Source of the DNA: an uncultured Lachnospiraceae bacterium
Lineage (GTDB): Bacteria > Bacillota > Clostridia > Lachnospirales > Lachnospiraceae
NCBI GenBank assembly: GCA_947175845.1
Contig: CAMWOK010000083.1
Location: 1 to 10,409 of the forward strand
Length of the DNA: 10,409 nucleotides
Direction of reading: 5' to 3'
Shown: in pieces, positions 1 to 6,299 of the stretch
How positions within the stretch are numbered: the first letter of the stretch is position 1
Layout: each line of letters begins with the position of its first letter
Notes under the pieces: model-generated
Told to the model about the DNA's origin: nothing
Database searches by the model: none
Seen by the model: the letters and a program-made list of their open reading frames with translations, nothing else
Program-made: the position numbers and the translations under genes

Positions 1-943
1 CCGTGAAGCTGTCAGGGTCGATCACGCCGTCCTGGTAAGCCTTCTGCATTCTCAGAAGTGCCTCTTTTGCCTCCGGTGTCTGGAATCCGTCATACCACAC
101 GCCGTCATCCCCCTGGATAATGCTCGGGTAAGCGCCCTGCCAGAACTCTGCAACATAGTTGATCCACGGTGCCTCGCTTCCGATCAGTCCTGCGGAGATA
201 AATCCGTAGGTATCGCCGTCCACTCCGTTTCCATCCGGATCTTCTGTGGAGAAACGCACCAGCATATTGTAGAAATCATCATACGTCTTGATGTCATCTC
301 CGTTGATTCCCAGATTGTCCAGCCATGCCTGCTTTACATAGGTAATGCAGCCGTTGCCGTAAGTCGGTGCAAATCCGTACAGATGTCCCTCTGAATCCTT
401 CAGCCCCTCATTGATGCCCGGCAGTTTCAGACGGCTCTGGAACTCCGCGTTGTCATATGCGGAAGCCATATCCCACAGCAGCCCTGTCTTCTCATACTGC
501 TTGAGCATGTCGGCACTCATGATCATGACGTCCGGATACTGCTCGCTGACAAACATACGTCCTACATACCCTGAATAGTCCGAATGGCTGGCAACCTCAA
601 ACTCAATGTTGATCTCATGTCCGATCGCCTCTCCGACAGCCGCCTCGAGCTGTGGTATAAACGCATCCCGCGCTGTCTGCTGTGCCTCTGTCTCCTGCTT
701 GACTGAGTTCACCGTACCATTGACCATAATCTTCACATCTGTCAGAACATACTCTCCCGGCGCGCTGCTGTCCCCTGAACCGGAATCGCCAGCTGTGCTG
801 TTGTCAGATGTTGTTGTTGTGCTTCCACTGTTATCAGATGACGTTGTGCCAGAATCGCCGGCTGTATCGCCATTGCCGCCGCACGCAGCCAGTGAGACAA
901 CCATTGTCGACGCTAAAAGTAAAGATAATGCTTTCTTCTTCAT
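1..943 (-). CDS. Extracellular solute-binding lipoprotein of a sugar-type ABC transporter (partial, C-terminus off the window)
   Basis: Ligand-capturing lipoprotein of an ABC importer, acting on the outer face of the membrane. The 314 visible residues start with a Lys-rich n-region, a hydrophobic core and an LAAC lipobox (lipidated Cys at residue 21). A low-complexity Ser/Thr/Gly/Asp linker follows, roughly residues 22-63, and then a type I periplasmic-binding fold containing FAPTYGNG. A DPDGNGVDGDTYG segment at about residues 235-247 resembles the acidic loop common in the large LplA/YtcQ-like group of family 1 binding proteins. Those usually run to about 500-560 residues, so perhaps 40% is missing. 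The start is secure: GGAGG lies at 956-952, 8 nt before the ATG at 943. It is divergent from the AraC-type regulator at 1233, the usual pairing for carbohydrate uptake loci. The ligand is unknown; oligosaccharide is an inference from the family. Permease genes would be expected off the left edge. Confidence 0.9.
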   Translation of the reverse strand, partial: MKKKALSLLLASTMVVSLAACGGNGDTAGDSGTTSSDNSGSTTTTSDNSTAGDSGSGDSSAPGEYVLTDVKIMVNGTVNSVKQETEAQQTARDAFIPQLEAAVGEAIGHEINIEFEVASHSDYSGYVGRMFVSEQYPDVMIMSADMLKQYEKTGLLWDMASAYDNAEFQSRLKLPGINEGLKDSEGHLYGFAPTYGNGCITYVKQAWLDNLGINGDDIKTYDDFYNMLVRFSTEDPDGNGVDGDTYGFISAGLIGSEAPWINYVAEFWQGAYPSIIQGDDGVWYDGFQTPEAKEALLRMQKAYQDGVIDPDSFT

Positions 944-968
944 TTCTCTTTCCTCCCTTAATAAAATT

Positions 969-1038
969 TGTTAATGCTGTAACCAAAGCCATGTCTTTGT
1001 AAGACCCGCTAAAAGCTTAATTTATGTTAGCATTAACA
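969..1038. repeat. Perfect 10-bp inverted repeat TGTTAATGCT / AGCATTAACA with a 50-bp gap
   Basis: TGTTAATGCT at 969-978 is matched exactly by its reverse complement AGCATTAACA at 1029-1038. The right copy abuts the predicted -10 of the solute-binding protein promoter and the left copy lies in its leader, so the two flank the predicted start site. The 60-bp centre-to-centre distance is too wide for a simple hairpin and suits two binding sites for one protein. Function is inferred. Confidence 0.4.
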
Positions 1039-1053
1039 TGCATTTCAATTCAA
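1024..1053 (-). promoter_or_regulatory. Candidate promoter of the solute-binding protein gene
   Basis: On the minus strand TTGAAT (1053-1048) is followed after 18 nt by TAACAT (1029-1024). TGC directly before the -10 gives an extended -10 element. Each hexamer matches consensus at 4 of 6 positions. Transcription would start near 1017, leaving a leader of about 74 nt. The -35 lies inside the inverted repeat at 1040-1076. Predicted by eye only. Confidence 0.4.
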
Positions 1054-1076
1054 GCTACAATTCTTGAATGACATGC
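1040..1076. promoter_or_regulatory. Long imperfect inverted repeat, candidate operator overlapping the -35
   Basis: The left arm GCATTTCAATTCAAG (1040-1054) and right arm CTTGAATGACATGC (1063-1076) are complementary apart from one mismatch and one extra base. The inner 7 bp (ATTCAAG/CTTGAAT) are perfect, and the spacer is 8 bp. The centre, near 1058.5, is about 41 bp upstream of the predicted start site near 1017, a classical class II activator position. The divergent AraC-type regulator is the obvious candidate binder, but this is inference. Confidence 0.45.
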
Positions 1077-1119
1077 AAATTTTGACTGCGATTCCTGAAA
1101 AACGCTCAAAAATCAAGCA

Positions 1120-1135
1120 ATGTAAGCAGTTACAT
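1120..1135. promoter_or_regulatory. cre-like palindrome (possible CcpA site)
   Basis: ATGTAAGCAGTTACAT has 6-bp arms (ATGTAA/TTACAT) around GCAG. It fits the Gram-positive catabolite-responsive-element consensus WTGNAANCGNWNNCW at all but one position, having CA where the central CG should be. It sits just upstream of the regulator's candidate -35 and between the two divergent genes, where a CcpA site would be expected for a sugar locus. The central mismatch lowers confidence. Confidence 0.35.
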
Positions 1136-1136
1136 A

Positions 1137-1165
1137 TTGTAATTTTTTTCTAAAGCTGATAAACT
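1137..1165 (+). promoter_or_regulatory. Candidate promoter of the AraC-type regulator gene
   Basis: TTGTAA (1137-1142) and TAACT-like TAAACT (1160-1165) are separated by 17 nt, and TGA immediately before the -10 gives an extended -10. Transcription would begin near 1172, about 60 nt before the GTG start. The hexamers are only partial matches. Confidence 0.35.
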
Positions 1166-1232
1166 ATGAATAAACAGATTAAAAATTTTCCCTTAAAAAC
1201 TTTCAATATTACGATAGTTTGGAGTGTTCATT

Positions 1233-3497
1233 GTGAAAATAATAAAGATGATTATGCAACATGACGCAAATTCCAGCAGAAACTGTACAGGCTCCACAAA
1301 CGGCAAACAGTCGCTTATGCTCAAGATGGTTTCCTCATACAGTGTCTTTCTCTTCATCATACTGGTGCTGTGTGTCCACCTGTACGTCTCCGACACAAAG
1401 GCCGCGCGCAGCCAGTACCAGTGGCAGGTGCAGGCCACGCTCATGAGCAACGCGGAACTTCTCGAGAAGGATATTGATATCATGAACACCTACTGCCGCC
1501 AGCTGCTGCAGGACGGCAGATTCCGCACAATCGCAAAAAAAACGGAGGTGGACAACGCGCTCCTTGTATTTGGAAACGTGTTCGCCTCCTCCGTGGCCTC
1601 CGATGTATATCCGCCGATGCTTCTGCCAATGTCCGAGGTCTACTGCTACTTCCCAAACTCGGACTTTGTGCTGGGGACGGGTTATTTTGTGGAACAGAAC
1701 CGGTTCTACCACCGCATCAAGGGGTATCCTGCGGAGGTTCATGAAACATTTATGAAAATACTTACATCTCCCTCTGAGTACTATCACTTTATCCCCATGA
1801 GCGCGTTTCTGCCGCGAAGCGGTAAAAATTTCTACATGTATGTGATTGATATGGAGGAGCTCAGCTACATCAACATCGACGCTGTCACCTATTTCGTTCT
1901 CGAGGAGGAGAAGCTGTTCTCCATCTTTGAGTGCCTCAACACTGACAGCCCCTACCGCTATTTGTCTGTCTGGACAAATCAGACAGACAATATCCTGTCC
2001 TTCTCCACGCAGGAGGGTGCACATTTTGACAGGATGATCGCGGACGGGCAGTTCAGTCAGGTGGAGGATTTTCTGCAGTCAAACGGCATGAGCATAAACT
2101 GCTACACCTCCCCGGATACTGGATATACCTACTATTACAGCTACCCTTCCTACGAGTCCACCACAAATAATGCACCCCCGCAAATATTGTATGCTGCATT
2201 GTTTGCTGCCGCGCTGGTGGGCGGGCTCATCCTTATCTTCATGCTGTCTGCCAGCAATATCCGACCGATTATCGAGCTTGACCAGCAGCTGCAGGTCACA
2301 GAACAGGAGAAAAGCCATCTCCAGGAAGTCATGGACAGCCAGCGCCCCATTGTCTTTAACTCGTACGTCCGCCAGTTCCTCAAGGGCATGATCGTCTCCC
2401 CCGAGGAGGCATCCTACGCGAAGGCATTTCTCGGGCTGACGGCGGACAGCCTCACGTACAATGGCCTGTATGTAATCGCTTACACCAGTGCGAATGACTA
2501 CCAGTCCTCCGTGAGCGAGTACCTGTCTCCCGAACAGTGCGGTGAGATTGTGCTGGACGCGCTGCGGCAGTATATCGGAAATCCGCTCTACTGCTTCAGT
2601 CCCTCCGCGCGGGCTTACGCGCTGATCGTTGTGGGACGGCCGCAGGATGAGCAGGAGCTGATCCTAAAGACCAACGAGTCCGTTGTGAAGCTGCACAATT
2701 ACCTGCTCGATACCTACGGAATCTGGCTGTTTGCCGGAATTGGCAAAAATACAAGCGACATCCTCAACGTGTGGGAGTCCTACCAGCAGGCCCGGGAAGC
2801 CGTGAATTATACGAGCAAGAACTACATCTTTTTTCCGTATGAATTTATCAAGAAGGACTCGAGCGCATTTTATTACCCCAATGAGCTCTCGACAAAGCTG
2901 ATTCATTTTATTACGACTGGCAACACTCCGCAGGTGATGGAGCTCTTCAACCTGCTGCACCAGGAGAATATCGAGGAGCGCTCCCTGCCTATCAACATGG
3001 TGCAGTTTCTGCTGTCGGACATCAGAAACACCCTGCTGAAAGCGCGCTTCGCACTCCCCCAGAACACACCTGCGGAAGTACAGAGCAGTCTGGATGAGAC
3101 TTTTAACCAACATGTCTCCTTCAAACTCTGCGAAGATATTGCACTCAGGCTCTGTGAGCTCTTTACCGTCCAGCCAGAGCACTCCGACCTGATCGCCGCC
3201 ATTGAACAATATATTCACGACAATTATTCCGACCCTTCTATGGGATTGACCAAGATTTCAGATGAGTTTCAGATATCAGAAAGCTACTTCTCGCACCTCT
3301 TTAAAGAGAAAAAGGGCGTCAATTTCTCAACTTATCTCGAAAATATGCGGATGAACGAGGCTTCCAGACTCATCCGCGAGACGGACACCAGCCTCAATGA
3401 GCTGTATCTCTATGTCGGCTACAACAACGCAAATACGTTTCGACGCGCCTTCAAGAAAGTATACGGCATGACCCCGAGCGCCATGCGCGACGGGTGA
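1233..3497 (+). CDS. Membrane-anchored AraC-family transcriptional regulator with an extracytoplasmic sensor region (YesN/YtdP-like)
   Basis: One-component regulator of 754 residues that probably senses a ligand outside the cell and controls the divergent transporter. A short cytoplasmic tail leads to a membrane segment at about residues 34-52. An extracytoplasmic region of about 265 residues follows, then a second membrane segment at about 318-339. Next come a short coiled linker and a degenerate GGDEF-like middle domain whose typical end, GIGKNTSDI...SYQQAREA, lies near 502-523. The AraC domain is at about 654-752: first helix-turn-helix near 671-695, second near 719-752, with the family signature VGYNNANTFRRAFKK and terminal GMTPSAMR. 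The start chosen is the GTG at 1233, because TTTGGAG (1218-1224) lies 8 nt upstream. A GTG at 1224 would add three residues and overlap that site. An ATG at 1248 has no good ribosome binding site. The ligand cannot be read from sequence. The gene converges on pyrC. Confidence 0.88.
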   Translation: MKIIKMIMQHDANSSRNCTGSTNGKQSLMLKMVSSYSVFLFIILVLCVHLYVSDTKAARSQYQWQVQATLMSNAELLEKDIDIMNTYCRQLLQDGRFRTIAKKTEVDNALLVFGNVFASSVASDVYPPMLLPMSEVYCYFPNSDFVLGTGYFVEQNRFYHRIKGYPAEVHETFMKILTSPSEYYHFIPMSAFLPRSGKNFYMYVIDMEELSYINIDAVTYFVLEEEKLFSIFECLNTDSPYRYLSVWTNQTDNILSFSTQEGAHFDRMIADGQFSQVEDFLQSNGMSINCYTSPDTGYTYYYSYPSYESTTNNAPPQILYAALFAAALVGGLILIFMLSASNIRPIIELDQQLQVTEQEKSHLQEVMDSQRPIVFNSYVRQFLKGMIVSPEEASYAKAFLGLTADSLTYNGLYVIAYTSANDYQSSVSEYLSPEQCGEIVLDALRQYIGNPLYCFSPSARAYALIVVGRPQDEQELILKTNESVVKLHNYLLDTYGIWLFAGIGKNTSDILNVWESYQQAREAVNYTSKNYIFFPYEFIKKDSSAFYYPNELSTKLIHFITTGNTPQVMELFNLLHQENIEERSLPINMVQFLLSDIRNTLLKARFALPQNTPAEVQSSLDETFNQHVSFKLCEDIALRLCELFTVQPEHSDLIAAIEQYIHDNYSDPSMGLTKISDEFQISESYFSHLFKEKKGVNFSTYLENMRMNEASRLIRETDTSLNELYLYVGYNNANTFRRAFKKVYGMTPSAMRDG

Positions 3498-3521
3498 TGG
3501 GAAGCGGGTGCCCGGCAATTC

Positions 3522-3541
3522 AGTGACTTTTTTCAGTCACT
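3522..3541. terminator. Hairpin in the convergent junction between the regulator gene and pyrC (weak terminator candidate)
   Basis: AGTGACT (3522-3528) pairs perfectly with AGTCACT (3535-3541) around a 6-nt loop. The pyrC stop codon (3535-3533) overlaps the loop and arm. Neither strand has a T-tract directly after the stem, so this is not a canonical intrinsic terminator. No better candidate is visible in the 35-bp gap between the two genes. Confidence 0.3.
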
Positions 3542-4816
3542 CTGATAGGCAATTTGACCATCGACAATCGTGTATTTTACAACACCTTTCAGCTTCTGGC
3601 CGGCAAACGGCGTGTTGGATGATCGCGAAGCAGACTTTCCGACAGTCTGCGCCGCCTCTGCGTCAAATATCACAATATCCGCGGCGCTGCCGACAGACAG
3701 CGTCCCCGCAGGGAGGCCGTACATCCGCGCCGGATTTACAGCCATCCGCTCGATCAGCGCCTCCATGGAAAGCTGTCTGGTGTTGACGAGATTGGTGACA
3801 CCCAGCGCGAGCGCTGTCTCAAGGCCGATGATTCCGCTCGGCGCCTCCGTGAGCGGCCGCTCCTTCTCCTCCCTGCTGTGCGGCGCATGGTCCGTGGCGA
3901 TGATGTCGATCGTGCCGTCCTGCAGCCCCTGGACAATCGCCAGCCTGTCCGCCTCCTCCCGCAGCGGAGGATTCATCTTCGCAAGGGTTCCATAACGGAT
4001 GACCGCCTCCTGTGTCAGACTGAAATGATGCGGGGTCGCCTCCGCATGGATATTGTTTCTGCCCGCCGCAGCCGCTTTTTTCTTCGCCTGTCTGACGAGT
4101 TCCACGCCCTCTCTGGTGCTGATGTGCTGGATATTTAAAATGGCACCTGTTTTCAGTGCAATCTCGAGATCGCGCCCGATCAGGGATATCTCCGCCTCCC
4201 GCGGAGAGCCGCCTATCCCGTAATGCTCGGAGGCATGTCCTTGGTTGATGCCGTTGTTCGTTATCAGCTTCGGATCTTCCTCATGCAGGCTGATCTGCAC
4301 CCCCAGCGCTGCCACTTTCTCCATGGCGCGCTCAAGCAGCGCGGCGTCCATAATCGGGATCCCATCGTCCGTAAATCCGACTGCCCCCTTTTCCATCAGC
4401 GCGTCCATGTCTGTCAGTTCCTTTCCCGCCATCCCTCTTGTCACAGTGGCACAGGTGTACACCTTTAAGTCCGTTTTCTCTCCCTTGTCGATGATATATG
4501 TCAGCGTGTCCTCGTTGTCGACAACCGGCTTTGTGTTTGCCATCAGCACCACGCTCGTAAAACCGCCGCGCAGCGCCGCTTGTGCCCCCGTGTTGATATC
4601 CTCCTTGTACGTGAAGCCCGGATCGCGGAAATGCACGTGCACATCCACGAGACCGGGCGCCACAATACATCCTGACGCATCGATCACTTCACAGTCTTTT
4701 TCCTGTGCGATCCCGCCAGCAACCTTCGCGATCCTGCCCTCTGTCACCAGGACATCCGCAGGCGTGTACACGCCGTTTGCCGGGTCGATCACCATGCCGT
4801 TTTTTATCACCATCAT
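3533..4816 (-). CDS. pyrC: Dihydroorotase (class I PyrC)
   Basis: Cyclises N-carbamoyl-L-aspartate to L-dihydroorotate, the third step of de novo pyrimidine synthesis, in the cytosol. The 427-residue length fits the bacterial class I family. Visible metal-site residues are the HxH pair H60/H62 in DVHVHFRD, the Asp pair D150-D151 in GFTDDG where other dihydroorotases carry a carboxylated Lys, H178 in SLHEED, H231 in NIQHIST and D309 in ATDHAPHS. The substrate-loop NTPF motif lies near residue 401. The ATG at 4816 has GGAGG at 4830-4826, 9 nt upstream; a second ATG one codon later is equally readable. The gene lies 53 bp downstream of the PrcB-like lipoprotein gene and may be cotranscribed with it. 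No other pyr genes and no obvious pyrimidine attenuator are visible, so in this stretch it stands apart from a pyr operon. Confidence 0.96.
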   Translation of the reverse strand: MMVIKNGMVIDPANGVYTPADVLVTEGRIAKVAGGIAQEKDCEVIDASGCIVAPGLVDVHVHFRDPGFTYKEDINTGAQAALRGGFTSVVLMANTKPVVDNEDTLTYIIDKGEKTDLKVYTCATVTRGMAGKELTDMDALMEKGAVGFTDDGIPIMDAALLERAMEKVAALGVQISLHEEDPKLITNNGINQGHASEHYGIGGSPREAEISLIGRDLEIALKTGAILNIQHISTREGVELVRQAKKKAAAAGRNNIHAEATPHHFSLTQEAVIRYGTLAKMNPPLREEADRLAIVQGLQDGTIDIIATDHAPHSREEKERPLTEAPSGIIGLETALALGVTNLVNTRQLSMEALIERMAVNPARMYGLPAGTLSVGSAADIVIFDAEAAQTVGKSASRSSNTPFAGQKLKGVVKYTIVDGQIAYQSD

Positions 4817-4869
4817 CCCATTGTACCTCCTTTTCCATGTTGTCTATATTATGTACTTTACCATATTTT

Positions 4870-5301
4870 TTACTTAAATTCTATCATCTTATCCGCAATA
4901 TTTTCAGTCTTGATGACAATGTAAGGCTTTGTCGGTGTGTTGGTCACATTCTCCGCCTTTCCCGGGCCGATCAGCGTCGTGTCGATCACCAGCGTCTCAT
5001 CCGTCTCATAGAACGCATTGACGCTGATGCTGTATCCGCCGCTTGGCTGTTCGCCATACCCGATCGCGATGTAGAGCTCCTCCCCCAGCGTGTAGCTGAT
5101 CTGGAACGGATCTGCGTACTTCTCCGCGATAATCTCCTTCAGGGAATCCGGCTGCTGGTCCTCCCCCACCACTGTAAAGTCCAGATCGTTAATCTTCCCC
5201 TCCGGCACCTCCTCCGATCTGCACCCTAACACCACCAAAGACAGCACCGCCGCCAGAATTGTAACGATAAGCTTTTTTTTGCATTTTCCAGACAGGTTCA
5301 T
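4870..5301 (-). CDS. Small lipoprotein with a PrcB C-terminal-like domain
   Basis: Predicted lipoprotein of 143 residues: basic n-region, hydrophobic segment at about residues 11-25, and VLGC lipobox with Cys27. Residues of about 70-132 resemble the PrcB C-terminal domain (PF14343 type). The match rests on a short strand (GEELYIAIGYG), the signature QPSGGYSISV at about 85-94, a central IGPG, and a final PTKPYIVIK strand. In Treponema denticola, PrcB is an accessory lipoprotein needed for the PrtP protease complex. Most clostridial homologues are uncharacterised and no protease gene is next to this one, so the role is unknown. GGAGG at 5310-5306 is only 4 nt from the ATG, which is short. It precedes pyrC on the same strand and may share a transcript with it. 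The call rests on recognising the motif, not on a search. Confidence 0.75.
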   Translation of the reverse strand: MNLSGKCKKKLIVTILAAVLSLVVLGCRSEEVPEGKINDLDFTVVGEDQQPDSLKEIIAEKYADPFQISYTLGEELYIAIGYGEQPSGGYSISVNAFYETDETLVIDTTLIGPGKAENVTNTPTKPYIVIKTENIADKMIEFK

Positions 5302-5381
5302 TTTTCCTCCTATATCCTCATAAAATAGCTGGCTCTTTTATCTATAATTATGCCGGAATGCAAAAAGATATACGTTTTTGG

Positions 5382-5408
5382 TTGATTTTACCCCCAAAAG
5401 TGTATAAG
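5382..5408 (+). promoter_or_regulatory. Weak promoter candidate upstream of plsC
   Basis: TATAAG at 5403-5408 is a good -10 (5 of 6). The best -35, TTGATT at 5382-5387, is only 15 nt away. TTGGTT at 5378-5383 would give a 19-nt spacer instead. Transcription would start near 5415. A small hairpin (GTGCG 5419-5423, CGCAC 5429-5433) would lie at the 5' end of the message. Confidence 0.3.
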
Positions 5409-5472
5409 ATAGAAGAGTGTGCGACAAGCGCACGGCACATCAATTTTTCACTGCGAAAGGTATGGTATTGTT

Positions 5473-6207
5473 ATGATTCGACTGATTCTGGTGGCAGGCT
5501 TTGTCATCCTCTTTCTGATACTGAGTATCCCCATCATGTTCGTGGAATGGCTAATCGGCAGATATAACCCGGATCTCAAGAGCCGCTCGAGCCTGGCGAT
5601 TGTGAACTGGGCATTCCGGGGCGTGCGTTTTCTGTCCGGTGCAAAAGTGGACTACATCGGCGAGGAGAACATTCCGGCGGACACACCCGTGCTCTATATC
5701 GGAAATCACCGAAGTTTCTTCGATGTCGTGCTGACCTACATCCGTGTTCCCCGCCCCACCGGATATATCGCCAAGAAGAGTATGGAGAAGGTTCCGCTCC
5801 TGAATATCTGGATGCGAAACCTGCACTGTCTGTTTCTCGACCGGGAGAACATCAAGGCGGGGATGCAGACCATCCTCACCGCCATCGACCTGATGAAACA
5901 CGGAAAATCCATCTGCATCTTCCCGGAAGGAACCAGAAACAAGGAGGAAGGCACACTGCTCCCCTTCCATGAAGGCAGCTTCAGAATTGCTGCAAAGGCG
6001 GACTGCCCGATTGTGCCCATGACCATCAACAACAGCGCCGCCATCTTTGAGAAACAGTTTCCACGCATTAAAAAGGCACATGTTATCATTGAGTACGGAA
6101 AACCGATCTACATCCGGGAGCTGCCCAGAGAACAGCAGAAAAAACTGGCTCCCTACGTGCAGGAGATCATCCTGGAAACCTACAACAAAAATAAAGAGGC
6201 AATATAA
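5473..6207 (+). CDS. plsC: 1-acyl-sn-glycerol-3-phosphate acyltransferase (PlsC family)
   Basis: Acylates lysophosphatidic acid at the sn-2 position to make phosphatidic acid for membrane lipid synthesis, working at the cytoplasmic face of the membrane. The protein has 244 residues. A hydrophobic N-terminal segment at about 3-23 anchors it. The catalytic HX4D motif is NHRSFFD (H79, D84). A KKS element at 101-103 and FLDRE near 121-125 follow, then the phosphate-binding FPEGTR at 150-155 and IVPMTI at about 180-185. The ATG at 5473 gives the normal length and places the hydrophobic segment at the start; AAAGG at 5456-5460 is 12 nt upstream, rather far. An in-frame GTG at 5419 would add an unlike N-terminus and is disfavoured. 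The gene is monocistronic: divergent from the PrcB-like lipoprotein and convergent with murF. Related family members use other acyl acceptors, so exact substrate is inferred. Confidence 0.92.
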   Translation: MIRLILVAGFVILFLILSIPIMFVEWLIGRYNPDLKSRSSLAIVNWAFRGVRFLSGAKVDYIGEENIPADTPVLYIGNHRSFFDVVLTYIRVPRPTGYIAKKSMEKVPLLNIWMRNLHCLFLDRENIKAGMQTILTAIDLMKHGKSICIFPEGTRNKEEGTLLPFHEGSFRIAAKADCPIVPMTINNSAAIFEKQFPRIKKAHVIIEYGKPIYIRELPREQQKKLAPYVQEIILETYNKNKEAI

Positions 6208-6212
6208 AAAAC

Positions 6213-6267
6213 AGCACCCACAGTCCCTGTTACATCAGATAACGACGTAACAGGGACTGTGGGTGCT
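6213..6267 (-). terminator. Rho-independent terminator with a perfect 21-bp stem, between convergent plsC and murF
   Basis: The arms at 6213-6233 and 6247-6267 are perfectly complementary over 21 bp, with a 13-nt loop at 6234-6246. The minus strand continues from the stem into GTTTTTTATATT, a proper T-tract, so it is best read as the terminator of murF. Reading from plsC the stem is followed only by TTGGTCTT, so it may act weakly in that direction. It begins 5 bp after the plsC stop codon. The stem is about twice the usual length. Confidence 0.9.
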
Positions 6268-6299
6268 TTGGTCTTCACCGCGTTGCGCTTCTGCAGGCT

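Noticed and set aside
944..1232. A riboswitch or small RNA in the divergent intergenic region
   Set aside because: The inverted repeats look like DNA-binding sites: the long one lies upstream of the predicted start of the transporter transcript, and the 10-bp pair is 50 bp apart. No conserved riboswitch core could be recognised.
1335..2024. A 229-codon open frame on the minus strand
   Set aside because: Antisense to the sensor region of the AraC-type regulator, with no start signal of its own.
4245..4877. A 210-codon open frame on the plus strand
   Set aside because: Antisense to pyrC; its Ser/Ala/Pro-rich composition is typical of a shadow frame.
5358..5567. Possible 69-codon leader gene overlapping plsC
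   Set aside because: Out of frame with plsC, runs well into it, has only a weak ribosome binding site, and starts upstream of the likely plsC promoter.
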